A DNA stretch of 64,000 nucleotides from Aplysia californica (Eukaryota; Mollusca; Gastropoda; Aplysiida; Aplysiidae): assembly GCF_000002075.1 (NCBI RefSeq), contig NW_004797796.1, forward strand, positions 34,463 to 98,462, given 5' to 3'. Shown here piece after piece: positions 61,901 to 64,000 of this stretch. Position 1 is the stretch's first letter. The number at the start of each line of letters is the position of its first letter. The notes beneath the pieces are model-generated. The model was not told where the DNA came from and did not search any database. It was given only the letters and a program-made list of their open reading frames with translations. The position numbers and the translations under genes were made by a program.

Positions 61901-63725
61901 AATCTCATGAGAGACTGTAGAACATGCCTCAGAGAAGCGTTGATGCAGAAAGGAGACTGACCTGCAACACCCACAACAGACATGGAATTCAGATTTCTAT
62001 TTAAAACGTCAAATTCACAAGAGAAGCACTTCTTTTCTGCAAACCAATGAAGATCTCAACTTTCCAGTAGACTCCGTCGAGTTTATTATTTTTAACATAC
62101 CTTTCCTTTCTGATGCTGGCGAAATACATCACAACTTTAATAAGGCCTCAGTCTCTCAAATTTTAAGTATTTTCCACAGACCATGATAACTCGTATCTAA
62201 GACTTTAGGCACATCAAAACAACAATATGGATAAAATGTCATCCTGTGTCAATATGCTGAATTTGCACAAAACCTGTAAAAACAAGCCAGGTGAAATTAA
62301 ACAAAATGAAGCAATATACTTGTAGACTTACTCCTTCAACAAAGATCCTTCCATAATGTGGCCCTAAGCAACATTTTTAGAAACTTAGCCAGCAATCTAG
62401 ATCTCATAGCGTAGAGAAATTAACCAAATTCAGCTCATTGTATCCCATCTTGTTTTAGTTTGTGAGTTTTCGTATATAGCTAGCAAAGTCACGACAAAAT
62501 TTTATTCTTCTACTGTGTAGGTTTGCCAAGAAGACTCTTTGCTAGATAAAAAGTTGTTGCCACTGTAGATATGATCTCCTGAACCTTTTACACTGGTCCT
62601 TAAAATCATAAGTTCTTGGATATTTTTACGTAAATAATTCTTTTCAGAATTGAGAACTCAAGTCCACTTCAAAGTATTCTTTGAGCAACACTATCATCCT
62701 AACTGAAAAATGGGGAATTGTGCTGCCACAAACCAAAATGATGTATTTATGCAAATGAATTTGTTGATATGTTGCTTCCTAGGTATACATATAATTTGTA
62801 TAACTGCTATATCTTTAGACTTACCATTGTCAAAAAATATCCAGGGAGGACAAAAAAGGGTACTTTTCTATTTCTACCTTTTTATATTTCAGCAAAACCA
62901 TTCCAGCCAACCTTTTCACAAGCCATTATATTATCACATCATCAAATTCAAAACAGAGTAGTCTATTAACCCTTACAGCGCTGACTTCTTTCCCCTTATA
63001 TTTTCCCTGTGTTGAATTTATTTTGGAATAACGCCAGATTTGCACATACATGTTTTTTTTTGCTAATAACTTTTTTATTTGTCAAAATTTCTAATGAAGG
63101 TAAGAATAAAAGTTTTAGAATATTGAAAGTTCTTTATGAATATGTGAAGCAAAAAGTATTTTGTGAAGTTATTGTTGTAGTAGTGGTGTTGGAAATGACT
63201 GAATAAAAACAGACGGTTATTTAGATCTCTAGATCTAGACCAGTCTCAATGTTTCGTAGGCCAACGTTATATTCCACAAAGTGTTAGCTCTAGCATCAAA
63301 ACCCTCGAAATCATCTTCCAATTCAAGGAAAATACGCGAAACATCTTCATCTGAATCTGATGCGACACTATTTTCATGTTTGTCGCCGGCTGCAAATTTT
63401 CCAACTTCACGGTCACTCGACTTCAACGTGAAACAAAAAACCCCTCGCGCCTCGATCGAACCTCGTGACAAGAAAAATGGCGGGCGAAATCAATTCTGCG
63501 TAGCCTACCAGCCAGCAGTACAAATTTAGTACTTCGTTCTTTTCATAAATCGCGTTATACTATGCCAATGTCCATCGCGGTCGCGATCAGCACTCTAAGG
63601 GTTAAATTTGTAGAGCACTTTCACAAGTGTTTTAAATTTTTACCTGACAATGTGACCATGTGTGCACTGTGGATGGCATCCATGTAACTTTCACTTGGAA
63701 TCGGGTCTGATGCAAAGGCATTCCT
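377..63725 (-). CDS. UBR4: UBR4 (p600/pushover) giant E3 ubiquitin ligase, central 69 exons, partial at both ends
   Basis: UBR4 is a roughly 5,000-residue cytosolic ubiquitin ligase of the N-degron and protein quality control pathways; in other animals it binds calmodulin and works with KCMF1. I recognised successive exons by near-identity to remembered human UBR4, for example [18 protein letters not shown] (UBR box), [22 protein letters not shown] and [17 protein letters not shown]. All 69 exons end at GT and begin after AG, and exon lengths chain in phase to exactly 9,072 nt with no internal stop. Coding sequence is about 14% of the span. Residue numbers in the block entries count from the first codon seen here (at 63725). 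The start codon and the C-terminal catalytic part lie outside the window. Individual splice sites were placed by eye, so a few could be off by a codon. Confidence 0.97.
2276..2346. repeat. (AAT)n microsatellite
   Basis: Run of aat/ata triplets ending in atgatgatg, in the intron between exons 65 and 66. Confidence 0.9.
2556..2855 (+). mobile_element. TTAA-flanked MITE, about 300 bp, copy 1
   Basis: Both ends carry TTAA followed by the inverted repeat CTCTTTATCT (left) and its complement (AGATAAAGAG, right). A second, inverted copy at 17718-19593 shares most of the body, including CGGCTCGGGCACATT and GATGAAGAACTATCAAAATA, which proves it is a dispersed element. TTAA target duplication and short inverted termini are typical of the piggyBac superfamily; the terminal CTC rather than CCC makes the family assignment provisional. 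No coding capacity. Confidence 0.8.
2852..3573. mobile_element. Second TTAA-flanked element abutting the MITE, about 720 bp
   Basis: Begins TTAAGGGGGGCCCTACACC and ends GGGTGTTGCCCCTCCCCCTTAA, giving G-rich inverted termini between TTAA boundaries. Its left TTAA is the right TTAA of the MITE at 2556-2855. No protein is recognised inside. The termini are simple enough that chance cannot be excluded, so the call rests on TTAA plus inverted ends. Confidence 0.5.
5267..5380. repeat. CA-rich imperfect repeat
   Basis: Interrupted cacaca / cacagataca units just before the donor of the exon at 5396. Confidence 0.8.
6370..6455 (-). mobile_element. tRNA-derived SINE head
   Basis: On the minus strand the segment reads like a tRNA gene head: an A-box-like GTGGTATCATGGTTA, then a stem region, then a B-box-like GAGCTCAATACCC. 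The arrangement matches the element at 7300-7365. The 3' body probably continues towards 6130 but I could not fix its end. Confidence 0.5.
7155..7365 (-). mobile_element. tRNA-derived SINE
   Basis: Minus strand begins GGCGTCTATAGTGTAATGG, a good tRNA 5' half with A box, followed by GATGTGAGCTTGGTATGC in the B-box position. It is the same type as 6370-6455 and shares the AGATGTGAGCT core with it. Confidence 0.55.
8286..9170 (-). CDS. UBR4: UBR4 exons 57-58: Cys-rich zinc-binding region
   Basis: Exons: 8992-9170 and 8286-8424 (residues 2425-2530). Exon 57 carries [20 protein letters not shown] followed by [10 protein letters not shown]; exon 58 carries [20 protein letters not shown] and [17 protein letters not shown]. 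The four CxxC-type pairs plus CC resemble two zinc ribbons and match human almost exactly. The Arg codon is split AG/A across the junction. The intron just after the exon 57 donor contains four degenerate tandem copies of the exon end and donor (8783-8981), three of which still read gtaagt. Confidence 0.97.
8783..8981 (-). repeat. Four tandem 49-50 bp copies of the exon 57 end plus its splice donor
   Basis: Units start near 8783, 8833, 8882 and 8932; the real exon end and donor begin the fifth unit at 8982. Each repeats on the minus strand a version of the last exon codons and the donor (for example GTGCTATAAGTGCAG|GTAAGT in the unit farthest from the exon). Three of four retain GTAAGT; the 8882 unit has lost it (ATAAGT). 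Confidence 0.9.
9925..11806 (-). CDS. UBR4: UBR4 exons 54-56: second beta-rich domain
   Basis: Exons: 11719-11806, 11177-11305, 9925-10050 (residues 2310-2424). Sequence runs [80 protein letters not shown] and [17 protein letters not shown]. Identity to human is very high here. Strand periodicity and the terminal [19 protein letters not shown] (start of exon 57) suggest a beta-sandwich that packs against the following zinc region; the fold is inferred. The exon at 11719 uses a gttgga-type donor. Confidence 0.97.
10875..11040 (+). mobile_element. Possible tRNA-derived SINE
   Basis: Plus strand contains GAGCTTGATTCCCAAGTGGG near 10927, a B-box-like string with a downstream CCCAAGTGGG arm similar to the element at 45215. 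The A box is degenerate and the ends are uncertain. Confidence 0.4.
12127..12190. repeat. (TG)n microsatellite
   Basis: Almost pure tg dinucleotide run of about 60 bp in the intron between exons 53 and 54. Confidence 0.95.
12810..23609 (-). CDS. UBR4: UBR4 exons 41-53: long helical repeat block
   Basis: Exons: 23513-23609, 22599-22706, 21559-21672, 21186-21302, 20479-20646, 19636-19710, 17148-17195, 16465-16638, 16138-16216, 15275-15478, 14634-14838, 13646-13793, 12810-12895 (residues 1769-2310). Landmarks: [17 protein letters not shown]-type acidic helix, [92 protein letters not shown] and [19 protein letters not shown]. All align with human UBR4. The exon at 15275 carries a Ser/Lys-rich insert loop, as in human. 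The intron between 17195 and 19636 holds the nested hAT/MITE pair. Confidence 0.97.
15840..16040 (-). mobile_element. tRNA-derived SINE
   Basis: Minus strand reads GTGTCAGTAATGTAAGCTAG (A-box area) and then AACTCAATTCCCACATGGGG, a recognisable T-arm-like end, followed by a short body. Similar in plan to the elements at 6370 and 7155. Confidence 0.45.
17430..17645 (-). mobile_element. Possible tRNA-derived SINE
   Basis: Minus strand has GCTCAGTGGATAGAAT (A-box-like) near 17613 and GAGGTTTGAGTCTTGAG (B-box-like) near 17540. The A-to-B spacing is longer than in a real tRNA. Confidence 0.4.
17718..19593 (-). mobile_element. TTAA-flanked MITE, copy 2, split by a hAT insertion
   Basis: TTAA at both ends with inverted termini CTCTTCATCT and AGATAAAAAG. 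Reverse-complemented, its body follows copy 1 (2556-2855) on both sides of the hAT element at 17900-19468. Removing the insert leaves about 300 bp, the same size as copy 1. The right arm contains a near-perfect hairpin (CAGTGGCTCA / TGAGCCACTG, about 19507-19567). Confidence 0.85.
17900..19468. mobile_element. hAT-type DNA transposon, non-coding, 1,569 bp
   Basis: Ends are TAGGGCTG and CAGCCCTA, perfect 8-bp inverted termini, bounded by an exact 8-bp duplication CCGAAAAG (17892-17899 and 19469-19476), the hallmark of hAT transposition. Subterminal copies of GCTTGCGAGCA and of GATTAATCGAA occur near both ends, as expected for transposase binding motifs. I recognise no transposase, so it is a non-autonomous or decayed copy. 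Confidence 0.9.
19857..19960. repeat. (TG)n microsatellite
   Basis: About 100 bp of almost pure tg repeat in the intron between exons 45 and 46; it yields spurious His/Thr-rich frames on the other strand. Confidence 0.95.
24765..27993 (-). CDS. UBR4: UBR4 exons 37-40: acidic, largely disordered block with UIM-like helix and conserved Ser/Thr patch
   Basis: Exons: 27830-27993, 26902-27069, 26266-26584, 24765-24915 (residues 1502-1769). Exon 37 is Glu/Asp/Pro-rich with no clear fold. Exon 38 ends in [20 protein letters not shown], near-identical to human and shaped like a ubiquitin-interacting motif. Exon 39, the longest in the window (319 nt), carries [20 protein letters not shown] followed by [15 protein letters not shown] and [11 protein letters not shown], again close to human although predicted to be disordered. 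Exon 40 is Ser/Tyr-rich ([14 protein letters not shown]). Exon 37 uses a gtcagt donor. Function of this block is not assigned; conservation suggests short linear motifs. Confidence 0.95.
25290..26060 (-). mobile_element. LINE 3' fragment: RNase H and zinc-knuckle end of ORF2, then 3' tail
   Basis: Minus strand encodes, with decay, [20 protein letters not shown] (end of an RNase H domain; compare the usual VGIRGNExAD), then [19 protein letters not shown] with a following [11 protein letters not shown], the conserved Cys/His knuckle at the C-terminus of I/Jockey-group LINEs. The frame is broken by stops. The 3' end at 25290-25345 carries the tail also seen at 27455, 33233, 49337, 49648 and 53852. 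It is a 5'-truncated dead copy in the intron between exons 39 and 40. Confidence 0.85.
27350..27730. repeat. Irregular CACT/CTGTC-rich minisatellite
   Basis: Loose repeats of strings such as ctgccacactgcctg and ctgtcacaac over about 380 bp, interrupted by the 39-bp LINE insertion at 27455-27493. Confidence 0.65.
27455..27493 (-). mobile_element. 39-bp LINE 3'-end insertion with perfect 14-bp target duplication
   Basis: Exact 14-bp direct repeats ACACACCATTACAC lie at 27441-27454 and 27494-27507. Between them the minus strand reads GCGAGCGCTGTAAAACCTCT followed by an A-rich tail, which is the last part of the LINE tail shared with 25290, 53852 and others. It is an extremely 5'-truncated retro-insertion. 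Confidence 0.9.
28000..28140. repeat. Degenerate repeat of acatgtcagaac(a/c) units
   Basis: Several copies of a unit near gtcagaacaaataaacagcgacat occur just upstream of the exon 37 acceptor. Confidence 0.6.
28583..32675 (-). CDS. UBR4: UBR4 exons 32-36: helical repeat block
   Basis: Exons: 32474-32675, 31294-31456, 30191-30376, 29193-29314, 28583-28691 (residues 1241-1501). Landmarks are [58 protein letters not shown] and [20 protein letters not shown]. Each has a direct human counterpart ([58 protein letters not shown]). The block is predicted to be alpha-solenoid. The basic RPRHKRRR patch at the end precedes the acidic block of exons 37-40. The exon at 30191 uses a weaker gttgga donor. 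Confidence 0.97.
30786..30869. mobile_element. Miniature mariner-like element, 84 bp
   Basis: A TA dinucleotide flanks each end. The left arm CGAAGGGGGTTCAAG and the right arm (complement CGAGGGGGGTTCAATAAG) form inverted repeats of about 29 bp that continue through TCTTTGGTCT. The terminus resembles mariner family ends. Only about 25 bp separates the arms, so it is a MITE or foldback. Confidence 0.8.
32115..32315 (+). mobile_element. Possible tRNA-derived SINE
   Basis: Plus strand has TTAGTTTAGCTGGC (A-box-like) and CCTTGGTTCAAGCTC (B-box-like) about 50 bp apart, followed by a non-coding body. Confidence 0.45.
33100..33694 (-). mobile_element. Short retro-element of the shared-tail family, interrupted by a second copy
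   Basis: The two outer pieces (33100-33224 and 33644-33694) together match the elements at 49337 and 49648, starting at the same 5' point (complement TGGGTGGTTGG...) and ending in the same tail. Flanks ATTATGAAATG and ATCATGAAACG are a worn target duplication. The insert at 33233-33635 separates the pieces. Confidence 0.75.
33233..33635 (-). mobile_element. Nested 403-bp LINE 3' end inside the element at 33100-33694
   Basis: The shared tail with stem GGTGCTC / GAGCGCC lies at its left end. Flanks GACATATG (33225-33232) and GACAGATG (33636-33643) look like a target duplication with one change. Its body has the module TTCTTTTGTATTTTTGTCAC, related to the outer element but longer, so it may be the parent LINE 3' end. 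The 66-residue minus-strand frame here is not a UBR4 exon, because exons 31 and 32 join in phase without it. Confidence 0.7.
33939..37724 (-). CDS. UBR4: UBR4 exons 27-31: beta-sandwich-like domain after the propeller
   Basis: Exons: 37654-37724, 36495-36584, 35967-36104, 34899-34980, 33939-34161 (residues 1040-1241). Conserved motifs include [74 protein letters not shown] and [15 protein letters not shown], all with clear human counterparts. The strand-rich pattern, with a conserved edge at VEVFGR, suggests a galactose-binding-like jelly roll; this fold is inferred from the pattern only. The last exon ends in a low-complexity Ser/Thr/Ala tail. A piggyBac-type element lies just upstream of the acceptor of exon 36495-36584. 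Confidence 0.96.
36617..37282 (+). mobile_element. piggyBac-type deletion derivative, copy 1
   Basis: TTAA at 36613-36616 and 37283-37286 flanks inverted termini CCCTTAGA and TCTAAGGG. It is about 80-90% similar by eye to the inverted copy at 62970-63601, including the acidic coding stretch ([20 protein letters not shown] in this copy). Only the beginning of a transposase remains; the catalytic domain is absent. Its left end is only about 30 bp upstream of the acceptor of exon 28 (36495-36584). Confidence 0.9.
38195..38990 (-). mobile_element. LINE reverse transcriptase C-terminal fragment with (TCTTA)n tail
   Basis: Minus strand encodes [20 protein letters not shown], then [20 protein letters not shown] and [20 protein letters not shown] (frame open 38921-38580), the conserved C-terminal end of non-LTR reverse transcriptases of the CR1/L2/Rex type. 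A frame break follows, then [18 protein letters not shown]. The 3' end is a pentamer microsatellite (gataa units at 38191-38213), and a CA repeat lies in the 3' region (38265-38325). Confidence 0.85.
38265..38325. repeat. (CA)n microsatellite
   Basis: Imperfect ca run with cgcgcaca interruptions inside the LINE 3' region. Confidence 0.9.
39248..46437 (-). CDS. UBR4: UBR4 exons 17-26: WD40-like propeller region
   Basis: Exons: 46186-46437, 45036-45125, 43668-43760, 42852-42911, 42272-42496, 41676-41760, 41147-41219, 40674-40851, 40153-40200, 39248-39404 (residues 620-1039). Repeated beta-strand units are seen: [60 protein letters not shown] and [20 protein letters not shown]. They align almost residue for residue with human UBR4, where the region is described as a beta-propeller. 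Many junctions are phase 0, and exon edges fall between propeller strands. The 48-nt exon at 40153 ([16 protein letters not shown]) is phase 0 at both ends. The region is probably a protein-interaction platform. Confidence 0.97.
43980..44863. mobile_element. hAT-type DNA transposon, non-coding, 884 bp
   Basis: Exact 8-bp direct repeats GGGTTGAA lie at 43972-43979 and 44864-44871. Termini are CAGGGGCGAAG and its complement, 11-bp perfect inverted repeats with the CAGGG start usual in hAT elements. No transposase frame is seen. Inside, a unit at about 44494-44590 is repeated in diverged form at about 44626-44725. Confidence 0.9.
45215..45395 (+). mobile_element. tRNA-derived SINE
   Basis: Plus strand contains GAGTTTGACTCCCACTTGAG (near 45258), a good B box and T arm, preceded by a tRNA-like half (ATAGTCTCTCCATCTTCTAA). 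The body extends to about 45395. Confidence 0.55.
46730..47512. repeat. Candidate dispersed repeat, class unknown
   Basis: A block starting gactagctgggtccc and ending cacttttatatatagatgag differs in texture from its neighbours and lacks UBR4 exons. I found no inverted termini, target duplication or protein match, so this is only a candidate. Confidence 0.3.
47735..48475. repeat. GC-rich block of unknown origin
   Basis: About 740 bp with GC content clearly above the surrounding intron and open frames on both strands (48036-48269 plus, 47736-47963 minus), none matching a family I know. It ends at gatcgataacaacataacaa next to exon 16. It could be an LINE untranslated region or another inserted segment. 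Confidence 0.35.
48534..50493 (-). CDS. UBR4: UBR4 exons 14-16: linker after the UBR box, with a 30-nt micro-exon
   Basis: Exons: 50278-50493, 49902-49931, 48534-48707 (residues 480-619). Exon 14 starts ALVKRT, as in human, then runs through a Ser-rich, poorly conserved linker. Exon 15 is only 30 nt ([10 protein letters not shown]), phase 0 at both ends. Exon 16 encodes a helical stretch with [20 protein letters not shown] and TTTDQLM, matching human VGSSSRAQQALSELHTVEKA and EMTDQLM. The linker is shorter than the human one. The micro-exon has clean splice signals (cag before, gtaagc after) but little primary conservation, so it is the least secure exon of the block. Confidence 0.9.
49337..49512 (-). 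mobile_element. Short retro-element of the shared-tail family
   Basis: About 176 bp. Minus strand begins GTGGGTGGTTGGCGGGTGCT and ends in the LINE tail GTGCTGTAAAACTCTTACTA. The 5' start is the same as in the copies at 33694 and 49826. Target duplication not clear. Confidence 0.8.
49648..49826 (-). mobile_element. Short retro-element of the shared-tail family, with 14-bp target duplication
   Basis: About 179 bp, flanked by CAGTAGGTTCAGTT (49634-49647) and CAGTAGATTCAGTT (49827-49840), one mismatch. It has the same 5' end as the element at 49337 and is about 80-85% similar to it. The tail hairpin is GGCACTT / AAGTGCC, a paired change relative to GGCGCTC / GAGCGCC elsewhere. Confidence 0.85.
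50954..52519 (-). CDS. UBR4: UBR4 exons 11-13: acidic linker and UBR-type zinc box
   Basis: Exons: 52325-52519, 51496-51566, 50954-51101 (residues 342-479). Exon 11 ends in an acidic run ([10 protein letters not shown]). Exons 12 and 13 encode the UBR box: [20 protein letters not shown], then [40 protein letters not shown] and EDASC. The Cys/His spacing expected of the zinc-binding UBR fold is preserved, with the Trp/Tyr codons split across the 51496/51101 junction. In UBR1 and UBR2 this fold recognises N-terminal degrons. I infer the same kind of role here, but I did not check the specific ligand-pocket residues. This is one of the best conserved parts of the window. Confidence 0.97.
51218..51252. 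repeat. (TC)n-rich run
   Basis: tctctctttctctctctc run in the intron upstream of exon 13 (the UBR box exon). Confidence 0.85.
53400..63725 (-). CDS. UBR4: UBR4 exons 1-10: helical N-terminal scaffold
   Basis: Exons in transcript order: 63644-63725, 61883-61961, 61266-61356, 60216-60328, 58430-58536, 57516-57611, 56389-56507, 55454-55533, 54766-54963, 53400-53457 (residues 1-341). The first exon reads [20 protein letters not shown], matching human RNAFANDTIPSESY. Exon 9 holds [20 protein letters not shown], matching human FPELMVVMATLASAGQGAGH. The block is predicted to be alpha-helical repeat, part of the armadillo-like superhelix that forms the UBR4 scaffold. It is more divergent from human than the rest, so splice positions of exons 2-4 and 8 rest mainly on phase agreement. 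Introns are long (up to 1.7 kb) and rich in repeats. Confidence 0.92.
53852..53920 (+). mobile_element. 69-bp LINE 3'-end insertion with 11-bp target duplication
   Basis: Exact repeats ACACAGGCATG at 53841-53851 and 53921-53931 flank a plus-strand tail GGCGCTCATATGACCTTATG that continues to GAGCGCTGTAAAACCCTCTA and an A-rich end. This is the same tail as at 27455 and 25290, in the opposite orientation. Confidence 0.9.
55235..55345 (-). mobile_element. Possible tRNA-derived SINE
   Basis: Minus strand reads GGTGTCGGTATTCTA, then GGTCCTGAGTTTATATCCTG in the B-box position. A box and ends are weak. Confidence 0.4.
58020..58300 (-). mobile_element. tRNA-derived SINE with conserved-looking body
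   Basis: Minus strand begins GGTAGTCTGTTGGTAAGGTG (A box), then TGTGAGTTTGATTCTGGGTT (B box), followed by a body that includes CCCTGGGGGACTGAAATAAT and TTGGTTTGGATGA, which resembles the central domains shared by some tRNA SINE superfamilies. The 75-residue frame over this body is not a gene. Confidence 0.6.
58850..59830 (+). other. Intronic block with unassigned plus-strand frames
   Basis: Within the 1.7-kb intron between exons 4 and 5. A frame at 59473-59814 (113 codons) has a hydrophobic stretch ([13 protein letters not shown]), and an overlapping frame at 59442-59645 has 67 codons. Neither matches a family I know, and no promoter or splice context supports expression. It could be part of an uncharacterised repeat. 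Confidence 0.25.
60555..60665. repeat. (TG)n microsatellite, imperfect
   Basis: tg/tgta runs broken by a gagagacagcatgcgag interruption, in the intron between exons 3 and 4. Confidence 0.9.
60965..61265 (-). repeat. Irregular minisatellite beginning at the exon 3 splice donor
   Basis: On the minus strand the donor context gtatgttggcac...ttgt recurs in diverged form (ggtatgctggcatactt, gatatgttggcaaact, aatatgttggcgcta, ttatgttggcacttg) across about 300 bp, with spacing of roughly 30-45 bp. Confidence 0.75.
61561..61866. repeat. Tandem duplication, two copies of 153 bp
   Basis: Copies at 61561-61713 and 61714-61866 differ at only a few positions (for example ctattcaatataggctac begins both). 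The second copy ends about 16 bp from the exon 2 donor at 61882. Confidence 0.93.
62970..63601 (-). mobile_element. piggyBac-type deletion derivative, copy 2, with transposase N-terminal frame
   Basis: TTAA at 62966-62969 and 63602-63605; termini CCCTTACAGCGCTGA and, from the other end, CCCTTAGAGTGCTGA. A 78-codon frame at 63471-63235 on the minus strand starts [14 protein letters not shown] and has the acidic stretch [20 protein letters not shown], typical of the N-terminal part of piggyBac transposases. The DDD catalytic core is missing, so the copy is non-autonomous. The element ends 38 bp from the donor of exon 1. Confidence 0.9.
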
Positions 63726-63885
63726 CTGAAATACAAATGGAAAAAAAAACTTTCAATACATTTACCACTGGTTAACAGTCTGCTTTCAGAAGCTCCAGCC
63801 ACACAAAACATAAATACACAAATGTCATCACTGGGTATTTTAACACTTGATGCCAAAGCAGAGGCATGAAAGGAATAGTGGTGAT

Positions 63886-63894
63886 TGTGGTTGT

Positions 63895-63926
<32 letters not shown>

Positions 63927-63932
63927 TTTTAG
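63886..63932. repeat. GTT/GCT triplet repeat
   Basis: Short run of gttgctgctgctgttgttgtt in the intron upstream of exon 1 of the window. Confidence 0.85.
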
Positions 63933-64000
63933 AAGTTCTTGTTCTGGCTGAGGATAGAAGTGATGGTGTTGCTGCGATAGTGGTCTAATACCTCGAATAC

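Larger units (their letters stand above)
519..63643. other. UBR4 introns over 300 bp in which nothing was recognised
   Basis: These introns hold AT-rich unique-looking sequence with no exon, RNA gene or repeat I could support: 519-945, 1441-2023, 4262-4866, 5508-5854, 7734-8285, 9171-9924, 11306-11718, 12896-13645, 13794-14633, 14839-15274, 16639-17147, 20647-21185, 21673-22598, 22707-23512, 23610-24764, 26585-26901, 28692-29192, 29315-30190, 34162-34898, 34981-35966, 36105-36494, 39405-40152, 40201-40673, 41220-41675, 41761-42271, 42497-42851, 42912-43667, 49932-50277, 50494-50953, 51567-52324, 52520-53399, 55534-56388, 56508-57515. Introns with identifiable elements are entered separately. 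Confidence 0.6.

Noticed and set aside
1-64000. CRISPR arrays, operons, phage or bacterial defence systems
   Set aside because: The sequence is intron-rich animal DNA; all direct repeats found are microsatellites, minisatellites or transposon copies.

Overview
The window is a stretch of animal nuclear DNA that lies almost wholly inside one very large gene on the minus strand: the orthologue of UBR4 (also called p600, or pushover in flies), a giant E3 ubiquitin ligase. I could place 69 coding exons between 63725 (5'-most) and 377 (3'-most). All join with GT-AG introns and compatible phases into one open frame of 9,072 nt (3,024 codons). From remembered human UBR4 this corresponds to roughly residues 1,200-4,400 of about 5,180. 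The start codon lies beyond the right edge and the C-terminal catalytic hemi-RING region beyond the left edge. No second host gene was found on either strand.

The organism is an intron-rich invertebrate. The AT-rich introns, abundant CA/TG microsatellites, tRNA-derived SINEs and LINE 3' tails suggest a lophotrochozoan, most likely a mollusc. That assignment is an inference from general character, not a species match.

Layout in gene order, right to left: helical N-terminal scaffold (exons 1-10, 63725-53400); acidic linker and UBR zinc box (11-13, 52519-50954); linker with a 30-nt micro-exon (14-16, 50493-48534); WD40-like propeller region (17-26, 46437-39248); beta-sandwich-like region (27-31, 37724-33939); helical block (32-36, 32675-28583); acidic/disordered block with a UIM-like helix and a strikingly conserved Ser/Thr patch (37-40, 27993-24765); long helical block (41-53, 23609-12810); second beta-rich domain (54-56, 11806-9925); Cys-rich zinc region (57-58, 9170-8286); and the conserved helical region that leads to the C-terminus (59-69, 7733-377).

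The introns hold nearly all the other signal. They contain two hAT-type DNA transposons with exact 8-bp target duplications, one of them nested in a TTAA-flanked MITE; two piggyBac-type deletion derivatives placed within 40 bp of splice sites; a tiny mariner MITE; two LINE coding fragments; several short retro-insertions that share a 3' stem-loop with one LINE family (one only 39 bp long yet flanked by a perfect 14-bp duplication); tRNA-like SINEs; and tandem duplications beside three splice donors, one of which copies the donor itself. I saw no CRISPR, operon or mobile defence system: this is a housekeeping gene with an instructive repeat landscape.
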